Shown piece by piece: positions 49,367 through 61,798 of a DNA stretch of 64,000 nt. The notes beneath the pieces were generated by a model. The model had not been told where the DNA came from and searched no databases. It saw only the letters and a program-made list of their open reading frames with translations. This stretch comes from Dimorphilus gyrociliatus (Eukaryota; Annelida; Polychaeta; Dinophilidae), in assembly GCA_904063045.1 (NCBI GenBank), contig CAJFCJ010000010.1:62001-126000 (forward strand), given 5' to 3'. How positions within the stretch are numbered: the first letter of the stretch is position 1; every line of letters begins with the position of its first letter. The position numbers and the translations under genes are program-made.

Positions 49367-50551
49367 TTATTTTGTCTTCTTCGCCTCTTCCTTATCTTTG
49401 GGTGTTGAAACAAATTTTCCTCTTTGCTTAAACATGTGCATATACAATTGTGGGAAAACTGTTGAAATGAAGAAGATTGATTCGTTAAAGTAAATGTAGT
49501 GAAATATACAATATAAAAATATATCTTACTTGGAATATAAGTTAACATTCCAATAATTAATAATGTATAATAGTCAAAACTAAAGTTGTATTTGTTGGGT
49601 AAATGAAAACTGTATAAGCCAGACTTCTTGACTGATGGCAAAGCGTTGTAGAAGACTAATAATTCACCCTGTAAATGTAATGTATTGATTTAGAGTCTGC
49701 TAGTGATTATTTCAAGAAAGATTCTGTTCATATTCTATATATATTTTAATAGATTTATTTAGTAGATTATTTTCTGCGTTTTGTTTGAATAGGACTTACC
49801 GTAACACCAATTGGATAAAGGACAATGAAAAAAGTGTATCTGAAGTTGAAATGAGTTATTTTAGAGTGTATAGAAAGATTTATTTATAGTTTTCATTATT
49901 GAAGTTCTTTACCTTGCCCATACGATAAAGTAAGGTACATCAGATAACAAATTGATTGCATAATAAGCATATCTAACTATCTCTGTTATACTCCATGCCG
50001 CCAAGTACATTGTCGTTCCATTGGTGGCTCTTGTCTAGAGAGTTCCAAGAAAATAGTTATAAATTTATATACTGTATATATATATAAATTAGTTTACATA
50101 CTTCAGGAACACTGTAGGATATTCCCCATACAACAAATACTCTAGAAAGTACTTGAAAGAAAGTTAAAAAGACATTGGACTTTACCAAACCGAGTGCGGC
50201 GTGAACAACCTAAGATTTTAATAAATTATAATACTGAAAAAATGCTTCATTTGCTTCTTTTATATTTTACCTCTAGTATTGCGGCAGTTTGGAAAATGTA
50301 AAGTAAAGTGGAGCAAATTTTGAAAACAGACTTTGTACTACCGGCGTTTATCAGTCCATAGAATATCATAAACCATCTATAATTAGTTAAATATCGCTCA
50401 AGGTTAATGCAAAATTAGACGCAACTATACAGTTCAACAGATACTTTTCTTACCCGAAGAATTGGACGACATTATATACAACTAAGTAGAGAGTTGATAT
50501 TGAGGCTGCTTCTTGATTTGGTGGGGTTTTTTGTGATTTCTCAGTTGCCAT
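49367..50551 (-). CDS. HACD2: Very-long-chain 3-hydroxyacyl-CoA dehydratase (HACD/PHS1) with apparent frameshift
   Basis: Exons 50454-50551, 50271-50376, 50102-50210, 49913-50034, 49800-49839, 49530-49668 and 49367-49458 give a multi-pass ER membrane protein of about 235 residues. It performs the third step of very-long-chain fatty-acid elongation. Family signs: WSITEIVRYAYYAINLL (catalytic Tyr region), VLYPIGV/TGELLVFYNALP (catalytic Glu region), LPNKYNFSFDYY and FPQLYMHMFKQRGK. The C-terminal tail KEEAKKTK carries a dilysine-like ER signal. Exon 3 is 109 bases where 108 would fit: around 50150-50165 one extra T (AACTTTTCTTTC on minus) shifts the frame between SNVFLT and FQVLSRVFVVWG. Both sides are otherwise conserved, so this is an assembly error or a very recent loss. 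Confidence 0.85.
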
Positions 50552-50873
50552 AGTTTCTCAACTTGTTTCGTATACCGGTCAGGAAACGGTTAGGCTACCT
50601 CAGTTCAGCAGACGACTTTTATATAACCTTGAACTTATTTCAATGTATTAACAATGTGAAGTTGACGTTAACAAAAGGTTTTTAAGAGAATAGCTCTGTC
50701 TATTTTACCAATTAGAAATTAGTACTATTTATGAAATTATATAAAGAGTAAGTCTATTAATAAAAAGTAATATAGTTATTCTTTAAAACAATTATAACTC
50801 TTTTTTTCTGTAGAATTTTCATCATTTTTGCATCTTCAATTATATAGTATTTTCCTTAAAACTCTATTTCGAC
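50552..50873. promoter_or_regulatory. Divergent promoter between HACD2 and ABHD18
   Basis: A 322-base gap between two head-to-head starts. AT-rich, no recognised site. Confidence 0.5.
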
Positions 50874-52782
<1,909 letters not shown>

Positions 52783-53018
52783 AAGCTACGTTTCTTATTT
52801 ATTAATGACATCTTATAAAAAGATTTATGGATGATTTAGTAGACAATACTTGTAGACGAGCAGAGTTATTAATTTAATAAAATGAAAAGCATTCATTTGA
52901 ATAATTATGAAAGAAGAGCGTCTAATAAAACAAAGAGTATAATAAAGTGTATTCTTTTTCCCTTGATTAATATAAATAGCGCCGCGTTTACTATATTACG
53001 TTTCGTATATTTTCTCTT

Positions 53019-54019
53019 TTAGTTCGTTGTAGAATTCTTTGATTTTAGATCTTTAACAATTAGATCGTTGACTCGAAAAATCTCTTGCTTTATTTCATTA
53101 ATTCTTTTAATACTTCCTTCAACCTGCCATAAATCTAGGGCTTTATTTAAATATTCTATACCAATTTGCAAGTTGCCGCAATTAACTTCAGCAAAGCCAG
53201 AGATGGCGCTACAAATACCAATCCATAATCCTCCTAACTTTTCAGATTCTTTCAAGTTTTCTTCTGCGTAATACTTGGATTTTTCTTTGTTCGTCTCGAA
53301 TAAACATATAGACAATAAATTTCGCAACCAAATTATTCTCTTTTGAGCGGGAGGAGGTGTCAAGGACAGTCTATATTCCAAAATAGAAACGGCCTCTCCC
53401 AAGCGACCAAGCTTAACGAGAATCTTGCCAATTTCCTCCAAACTTTCCATTCTAACAAGCTCCTGATAGTCATTAAATTCTTCAACGGATCTTAAAAACT
53501 CTTGTTGGTTTTCCAGAGCTTCCTCCGGATTATCCAATTGATAATTACATTTCGATAAGAGAGACAAACTCAACAACCTCATTTGACTGTTAATTATCAA
53601 ATTATTTATCAAATTGACTTGGCTAATTATCGCAAAATTTCAAGTAAAATATATGTTACATACTCAGTCAATCCTAATTCTATTGATCTCTTTAACAATT
53701 TTTCACATCTCTTTTTAGCTTCCGGGACTCGATTCCGTTTCAAATCATTTAAACATCTAATTAATTCTTTACGTCCATGTTTTTCATTAATTAACTTTTG
53801 CCAACGATTTAAAACAAACAATTCAATTTCGTCATCCGGTTTATTGATATTAAAAATATTTAATTTCGAATCGATAAATCGCTTTTCAGTTTTAACAGAT
53901 TTTTTATAATTGAATGTATAATTCCAGGAAAATGATGAGGATTTATCATCGCAGTCAATGGAATTTGGACTGGAGTTTGGTACTTTTGGTAAAGGTTGTA
54001 GCAGTGGTTCCCTTAACAT
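53019..54019 (-). CDS. ODAD4/TTC25-like tetratricopeptide protein, short form
   Basis: Two coding exons, about 53643-54019 and 53019-53625, with a roughly 40-base intron (ACTGA/GTATGT ... TAATTAG), give about 325 residues. An in-frame ATG in an upstream exon (before the donor GTAAGC at about 54108) may add three residues. The C-terminal two thirds are TPR helices: LEEIGKILVKLGRLGEAVSI, KSKYYAEENLKESEKLG and AEVNCGNLQIGIEYLNKALD. Their order resembles the last TPRs of TTC25/ODAD4, the outer dynein arm docking protein of motile cilia. TTC25 is about 600-670 residues, so this is half length and lacks the N-terminal TPRs; it may be a diverged paralogue. Another TPR family remains possible. Confidence 0.55.
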
Positions 54020-54735
54020 ACAATTCTATTTAAAGTGACAAAAAGTTTCGAATATCAATTTTCACTTTCATTTAAGAATTGAAAAAAAAATAATAATAAA
54101 AAGTCAGCTTACCATCAACTTTTTAGCTTTGATAAAAACTAAAGAATTCTCATAAGAAGAACACAAAAAGAGAAGGAATGAAAGAGATTAATTGCTCAGG
54201 TATTAAGACGTTCCTTCTCTCAAAGATTTACACAATTAAATGAATCAATGCAAGGATACTTCTCTCTGAATTTTTTTTAATTTATAATTCAGTCATGCGA
54301 TGCTTAAATTAGTGAATAGGACTAATTAAATTTCGATTTACGCGTTCTACTATATGAGCGCTTTATAATCTAAGTCTTTCTTATAATCCGTTTGAAAAGT
54401 GTCATTTCCATTTTACATTTACACGGAATACCTTTGGGAATGTGTACGTCTTTAAAATAGAGTAAAATAGGCGGGTAAAGCGGCTATGCTATCGACATCT
54501 ATTGGTTTTCCTTTTTGGAAAAGATGAAAGGACGTTTTAAAATCTGTCGATAAATCATTTTAAATGGGCAGATGGATAGATAAATAGATTTGAATTGAAT
54601 ACTAAAGACAGTGACGAAAGTCTGTCTAAGGAGAAATTGTATCCAACTTCAGGACAACAACTACGTAATATAATTGTTATCTATTCCTTTTTGGATAATA
54701 GGTAATCAGGGTTATCATTTAATTATTTTATTATC
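54020..54735. other. Gap between the TPR gene and the aminopeptidase gene
   Basis: Includes a probable 5'UTR exon of the TPR gene (donor at about 54108) and its promoter, then the 3' flank of the next minus-strand gene. No other gene seen. Confidence 0.5.
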
Positions 54736-57700
54736 TTAATAATTATCATTTAACCAATTACTTATTACATTCAAATTATCCTTCTTCCACAAAATATTCT
54801 TCTTTAGCTGACTTAATAGTTTCTTATCCAAGTCCATATTATTCGCATCTTCTTGAACCTATTTTTATTATTTATACTAGTTAATTAATAAGGTTAATTA
54901 ATAAATTTGAATAAACCATATACATTTCTATAAATCCTTTCCTCTGTAAATTTCGATAATAGATCACGAATTGATTTATTAATTAATTTATGACTATTAT
55001 TTCTTGATATGAATTTATAATTCTCCTTTATCCATTTCCATATAAATTCCATGCTATCTTCTTCCATATAGGATATAAAATTGTTGAAATATTGTAAATA
55101 TTTATCGAATATTAATGTTAATAACTCATTATTTCTGTTTAATTAATTAATTAATTAATTAATTATAATATTAAGACAAAACTTTCTTTTCGTATTTTGA
55201 AAATTTATCATATGATCCTATAGATGTTAATAAATCTTTTATTTCAAAGGGAAGACTTGTCGATTGTCTGCTAAGCATTTGATTATAGACTTGAGAAATT
55301 ACGCTTTCATTCTCAGCAAATTTCATTCCAAAAGCAAAGATAAGAGGTTTCAAATTTGGTGATAAGTTTCTATTGTAGATAAGATTTTAATTAAACGTTA
55401 TTTTAAAAGGGGCGGTAAGGAAAGAAATTTCTTTTAAACCTTCCCCTTGAAATCCATTCATCAAAAGTTACTTTTATAGGATTAAAACAGCGTCTCTTAT
55501 CAACGTAGCAGATTAACTCGATAAGTTTCGGCCTAAGAATCCTTTTGAAGAGAAAATGAGAAAAGAGACTTGACCGTTAAAATATAATTTAGGGAATTGT
55601 AGATAACAACTTATCAATTGGACTTCCAACATCTTCAAAGCCTATCTTTAGCATTATACCATTAGTGATATATTTCACAAATGCTCTCCATTTCTTTAAC
55701 GTATTCCCTTCTTTAATAAATCTATTTATATTTAATAGTTTATTAGTACTTAACAACCAAGGCAAACTTTCATTTTCGCCTTTTAAATAGGATAATAAAC
55801 TAAATACAAGATCATAAGATATATATTTTAATTCTCCAAGTTGAAATATATTTGATATTAGACGAACTCTATTCATTTCACTTAGAACCTATTTTTAAAG
55901 AAAATTCAATTATATTCATGATATCAATCATTCATTTCATATTTTGTAATTAATATTTACTTTATTATTCATTTTCATTTGGTTTATAAGATTTCTCCAT
56001 TTTTCTTTCGAATAGTTAATGAGATAGTAACTCCCTTCGTTTAAATCAAAATTTATCCATTTCGACTTTAATAGTGCATCATTTGTAATATCTATTCGAA
56101 TTTGGGTTGTAATAATTAACTAAAAGAATACTTTACTGAGAATACTGTACACTCTCTCTCTTGATTTAACCATATTAATCCTGTCTTATTCTGATCAGTC
56201 TTAAAAGATAGTCTCACTGGCCATATATAATCTCTTTTATTAGTTTTATACTTTCCGCATGCTGTCTGAGTAAATATTAACTTTTCATTCTCCTCCAATA
56301 AACTTATTATCGGAAATCCAGGATTTTTTAGCCAAGGATATAAAAATTTTTCAACATCTACTTTAGATTGAGAGACCTTTTGTTTTTTTAAAAAAAAAAA
56401 TTACACAATTAATCACAATTATTTAGCTAATTAATTCTGTTGTATAGTTAATTTTAAGAGTCTAAGAACCTCTTGAAATGTATTAATTAGTTTATCAATT
56501 GTAACGTATTCGTGACTGTACAGTTGTAAAATTTTCTAGAAATAATTAAAAATATATATAGTATATTAGTGTATAATAGTTTAAAAATCGAAATATTTGA
56601 TATGATTACTCTTATACTAATCCTAAATTCTCTAGTACCGACAACATCTTCGAGCATTTTCAAAATGGATGATCCCTTTCATTTTGCATATTTAAAAATA
56701 CGAATTACTATTAATATTATGAAAGAAAAGCACACCTTCCAATATGTATATGGGCTAAACACTGTTTTAAAACTATCGATTGATGGAAATTGTTGGAGTA
56801 CAGTTGAAGAATCCATATCATACGGTTCCTTTTCCATTAAAGGTTGTATATAATAGAACCAAAACATTCCATTCTACTTGAAAATTATCTTTTATTATTA
56901 CCCTCTTTTATATTTTTAGATGAGAAATTATTCTCTCTTCCTTACAAATATCCATGATTTTCTTATACTATTCAAAGCTTCCCTTTGATAGAATGACGCT
57001 AATCCTTCATTAATCCAGAATTCTTCGTACGATTTGCAAGTGATTAAATTACCAAAAAACTATATATATGAATGAAAATAACGATTAAAAGACTTAGCTT
57101 AGGAGAAGTAAAGATTGAATTAACGTTATGAGATAGTTCGTGCGAAATAATTGAGGCTATCCGTTGTTTTTTACTTTCTATTGTATAGTTATCGTATAAT
57201 ATATTCATTTCTCCGAATGATACTAGGCCCCAATGCTCCATTCCACCGTGTGAAAAGCCAGGTAAAGCTTGGAGATCTTTTTTAAAAAAGTCAGCAACGA
57301 AAATTAAATTTCTCTTATTTGTTAGTTTAAATTGTTAGTTAAATAGATTAATTAACTAATCAGGTGTTATTAGTTAAAAGATAAAGCGTAATTTTTCTGT
57401 ACAGAGACACATACTCTCACTAAGTCTTCTATCTCTAACATGGTCTCAGCTATATTTATAGCGAATAAATAGAATTATAACCTAATTTTGACAATTCATA
57501 GGTAAAATTGAATTCCTTTTCCATAAATTTCATCAAGTCTTTGGTTATTTCAACAGCAAAATCAAATTTTGACACAATTTCCGGCCTCGAATAGATTCTC
57601 AGCTATTTAAATAGATATTAATTAATAAATAAATACAATTTAAAAAGTTATCCTTAAAATTTATATGGAAAAAACGTAAATAGATGTCTATAAATAGTGA

Positions 57701-58664
57701 ATTATTTATACAAACTGGTTTTCCATTATATAAAAAGGATTCTTTATAAGAAAAGTTACATATTGTAAAACATAACAAGTATGTGCTCATTTTTGGTGTT
57801 TGTAAAAAGTTTGTTTTTGTCCAGTTCTTATCGATTTGTAACGTTTTCTAAATGAATTAAATGTATATAAATCTAATATTTACTAATTGACAATTGAAAG
57901 AATAACCTTTATTGGTGTGTTACCCAATGCGAAATAGTCATTGGGATGTACTATGGTCAAGGTGAAGGTAGATTTAAATTTAGGTTCATCAAAGCACGGA
58001 TAAACTCTCCTAGAGGATATTGGTTGGAAATAAGTTGTCAATAGCCAACTATTAATAAGGAAGGATGTAATTTTTGGTTAAACAAAAAAAGTAGTATTAG
58101 AACCAACTGCGATGAATTTGTAGAATAATCGTGATAAATTAATTTAAAAAGACCATTTTGATTCTCATTTATTTCATTTGAAAAAGAGGAAACCAGCTGA
58201 ACTTTCTCTCCGACAAGTAAATTTTCAGTTAGAGTAACTCCTATTATATCATATTCCGGTATGGAAAAATAACGCTCTATTCCCATTCGAACAGAATTTT
58301 TTATAATCTGTACAAAGAATCATTTTATAAATTACTCATTATTGATATTTATTTAGACGTAAATTACCTGAAATTCACTGATATTTAATGAACCTTTAGC
58401 ATTTAAAACAACTCGTTTCGTACGATTCACCACCAAGATATTTATAGAAACGTTGCCCAAATAATAATTCTCTAAAGGGTAGGGAAAGATGAACAGATCG
58501 TAATCCAAAGGTTCAAGGTCATTGGGAAGATGAGTTTTCTTTAATTCTTCATAATTAAAATCATTCTTAGGAACGTTATATCGTCTTGTAACAATGACAA
58601 TAGTAGCTATAAAACACATAGCTAGTATTGAAATAAATATAGACAATCTCTCTTTAAATTCCAT
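54736..58664 (-). CDS. M1-family zinc aminopeptidase, type II membrane protein
   Basis: Read as about a dozen short exons from the start at 58664 to a stop at 54736. The N-terminus has a short cytosolic stretch then a membrane anchor (SIFISILAMCFIATIVIVT). Typical M1 blocks follow: PLDYDLFIFPYPLENYYLG, RRVYPCFDEPKFKSTFTLTI, KMSTYLLCFTICNF, the exopeptidase motif, ISHELSHN/FFGNLITC with EFWINEGLASF (HExxH and Glu 18 residues after, so zinc binding is intact), and later ERAP1-C-like helices (NPGFPIISLLEENE). The usual GAMEN is GGMEH here, and HELAHQWFGN is HELSHNFFGN. In the family GAMEN binds the free N-terminus, so specificity may have changed. Several downstream exon joins are approximate. 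A (TTAA)n run lies in an intron at about 55140-55164. Confidence 0.85.
55140..55164. repeat. (TTAA)n microsatellite
   Basis: About six TTAA units inside an intron of the aminopeptidase gene. Confidence 0.85.
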
Positions 58665-58905
58665 ATTATCAATGGAAAGTAGACAAATACTATTTCCCTT
58701 CGAAGAAACAAAATATAAGAGAAATATGAGATGAAGGAGAAAACAAGAAAGAAGAACAAGAAGGGAAGAAGAAGGAAAGTAAATGTTAGTCTGTTTTTAG
58801 CTTGTCCGTTTCTTTTATACGAACAATACAAGTATAAATCATTTATTCGTTTTTAAGCTAACAATATTACAAAAATCTTTCACTCTAATAGTTTTAACAT
58901 TAACA

Positions 58906-58908
<3 letters not shown>

Positions 58909-58936
<28 letters not shown>
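58909..58936. repeat. (TC)n microsatellite
   Basis: An uninterrupted run of about fourteen TC units. Confidence 0.9.
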
Positions 58937-58940
<4 letters not shown>

Positions 58941-59142
58941 TTTTTTCCCCTCTTATAGGTTTTCCTTTCGTAGAAAAGTAATAAACAAGCATTTCTATTC
59001 TGCTCTATATTCAGGATTTTAATCATCTAATTCGTATTTATTACAAGTATTAATCTATAAATTGTATGATTAAGATTTTGAGACAAAGATACAGATATAG
59101 TGACTGCGAGTTAGATAGATAAGCGAAGGGAAGAGAGAGATG

Positions 59143-59190
59143 GAGATATATATATATATATATATATGCAGTATATATATATATATATCT
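59143..59190. repeat. (TA)n tract with internal GCAG
   Basis: Two TA runs around ATATGCAGTATAT. Confidence 0.85.
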
Positions 59191-60424
59191 CTATCTAGTC
59201 CTAGATGTTTTTTGTTGATCATGTGAAATGACGAATCTCTTATATTTATATAAATAATTGCATATTTGATGTATCTAGACTTGTTCCATTATTATTGTCA
59301 TTAATAGTATTGGACAGCGGAAAAAGGGGAAAGCCAAACAGATAGATACATAGAGATTGAGAGATGAATATTGGTGTTGACACCATCACCAGACTGATTA
59401 TTAATTTTTCCCCCGCCTACCAAAACCGAAAGTTTATCCCATATTGGAAAAATACTTAAAAGTATTAAGTTTGAATCATTCTGACAGATGTTCAAATCTA
59501 TCTAAGCCACTTTGAAAGAATTTTTTCTTAACATATACTTTACTTTAGCGGCATCTGTTTAATCTGACGAAGAATCTATAGAGAAGCATACATGTAAATT
59601 AAGCGTGACGTGAGCATTTTACTTAAAAAGATACCCTGTATCTGTTACTGTATTTAAAAATCTTTGGTTTATCAATAAAGCGACATCTGTTGCGTATACC
59701 CATAATTAAGACACCATTAAGACTGTTATCAAGTAAAACGAGAAGCTGGAACAAGCCGAAACCAAATCCTTGCAGGTGTTGATACGCATACGCTTCTCTT
59801 TTTATATTCAGTAATCCCTTTGCGGTAAGTTTATCAGAGAAAGGTCGGTTAAGTTTGAGGCATTTTTTTTTATCACTTATCCCCGCTAATTCAAAGTCTA
59901 CTTTCTCCGCAGTAAAAAAAGAGTAACACGCTACATTTTATTGTATAGAAAATAACAAAAAGGGCTATAAAAAATTAATGTATATCATTTACAAGGGCAG
60001 GGGGAGGAAGGAGGTCGGAGTTATGGGACAAAGGAAAAATGGAGTGTTTTTTAACTATATTGATAAATTCATCTTTATCACTCGACCATAACAATTGCAT
60101 AGGACTATGAATGGGTGAAATCATCTAGACATAAAAACAGGAGAGTGATACGGAGTATACAGATCGAGATCGAAACTATAGAAATTACTTATATCGTAAC
60201 GCCGCATTGCTTACAATATTGACTAAATAAAGTCTCTTGGCTAAATAAACAGCAATTTTAAGTATATATTGTTATCCTCAAAACATAGAGAGAAGGAGAT
60301 AGCTGGAGGAAGGAAACAAACTGATGGTTTTCTATAAAAACTAGCCATTTTTTATGTATTTATATTAAGATTAGACAACTGAGAATACAACATTTATACA
60401 ATATATATACAGTATATATATTCA

Positions 60425-61569
60425 TTAACATAAAAGCAGATTTGCGTCTCTCCTTTTTAATTTTTTAGCTAATCTTTTATAATATTTATCTTTATACGGA
60501 TTAAAGTTCATTATTCCTGGTTTATCGTTCATCCATTGTTTATGAAAGTCACAAAATATGATGGTATATACTTTATGGAAATCTTCTATTTGGGCTTCCC
60601 CTGGAACTGTATTATAGAAGTGATTTTTCAAGTAGTTTTCTTGTAGTAATTGGCAAACTAAAGCCGTTAAATTGATTCCAACGATAGCGAATGAATATTC
60701 TTGTTCCGATTCACTAAGAATTTGCCTTGCTTTGGAGTTATAATGCCGAGCGAAATAGAGTAAATTCTGCAGACCAAGTATTCCCATACCTCTAAAATCA
60801 CTCTTTGGATCCGTACCCTGAAAACCTAATTTTTTCCATTGTTTAGTAAACCTGCTATCTAAAACTTCTTCTGGTCTGAGTAGGTGCCAGAGGCATTTTA
60901 ATTGTCTTTCATGTTCACTATCTTCACTACAATAAGGGGTTTTTCTAACATCCTGAATGCGACTGATTAACTTTCGATATCCACAAATTTGCGACAGACT
61001 TATATGCAAATTGGATTGGAAGCTGAAAACGAAAGAAAAGGAATTGCTTAGGAACAAGGCATTTATTGTAGAAATGTTTCTAAAAGTGTAATGAAATACC
61101 AATTGGGTAAATAATACTTGTAAAGATTATCACCCCATCGGGTCCTTTTGATAACAGTTGCAAGGTCATAAAGAAAAAAATATTTTTCTACTATTCAATA
61201 AATCATTCACTATTGACGTTTTAAAGCTTCCCTTTTTTATGTTTTTTTCACCTTCATTCTCCAATATTTTTAAAACTATTTATCAATTATCTATATAAAT
61301 ATATTACTGCGTTATTTATTTATTTATTCATTCAGTCATTCAGTCATTCAATTCTTACAATTTTCAGTCGTCTATCTATATTCAATACTTTTATTCTTCT
61401 ATCTTACATTCTAACATTTCTTTCTTTTTTTTTCATACTTACTTAGAGTATACTATTATGTTGACATTTTTTATTCGAATGACGTCACCGACTGCCGTTT
61501 CAACGTTCGTATTATCGGACACGAGAATAGACTTTAGTTCCCTTTTTTTCGTTTGTTTCAAAATGGATT
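60425..61569 (-). CDS. ELMO-domain (ELMOD) protein, 5' end not found
   Basis: Two exons are clear: 61443-61569 and 60425-61022. Together they encode about 240 residues. The second holds the ELMO domain: LSQICGYRKLISRIQDVRKT, KQWKKLGFQGTDPKSDFRGM, GILGLQNLLYFARHY, YSFAIVGINLTALVCQLL, then NTVPGEAQIEDFHKVY. The match is to ELMOD1/2 (not the larger ELMO1-3), whose members are GAPs for ARL2 and other ARF-family GTPases; the catalytic Arg sits in the GxDPKSDFRGM region. Exon 61443 begins after an acceptor (TTCTTTTAG) and reads ESILKQTKKRELK, matching the segment before the domain. The N-terminal 60 or so residues are missing and must lie upstream beyond 61570, possibly outside the window. Confidence 0.85.
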
Positions 61570-61757
61570 CTAAAAGAAGGAGAAAAGTTTAATTGATGAA
61601 AAAGAAACAACATACGAAACAAATTTAAACAACTAACGACAAACTTTTAAAATTTAAAAAAGAAGTTGTCGTAAACATTTCAATAATAAAAACAAACAAA
61701 GGAAGTTGAACTTCCGGGAGAGAAAGTCTCTTTGAGATAATAAATATGAATTTGGCT

Positions 61758-61798
<41 letters not shown>

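Larger units (their letters stand above)
58665..60424. other. Microsatellite-rich gap
   Basis: Upstream of the aminopeptidase gene and at the 3' side of ELMOD. Holds (TC)n at 58909-58936, TA tracts around 59143-59190 and a TATACAGTATA core at 60408-60418. No gene seen. Confidence 0.5.

Noticed and set aside
54700-55400. Possible separate gene at the 3' end of the aminopeptidase
   Set aside because: The segments continue the helical C-terminal domain of the M1 enzyme in frame and end at the stop at 54736.
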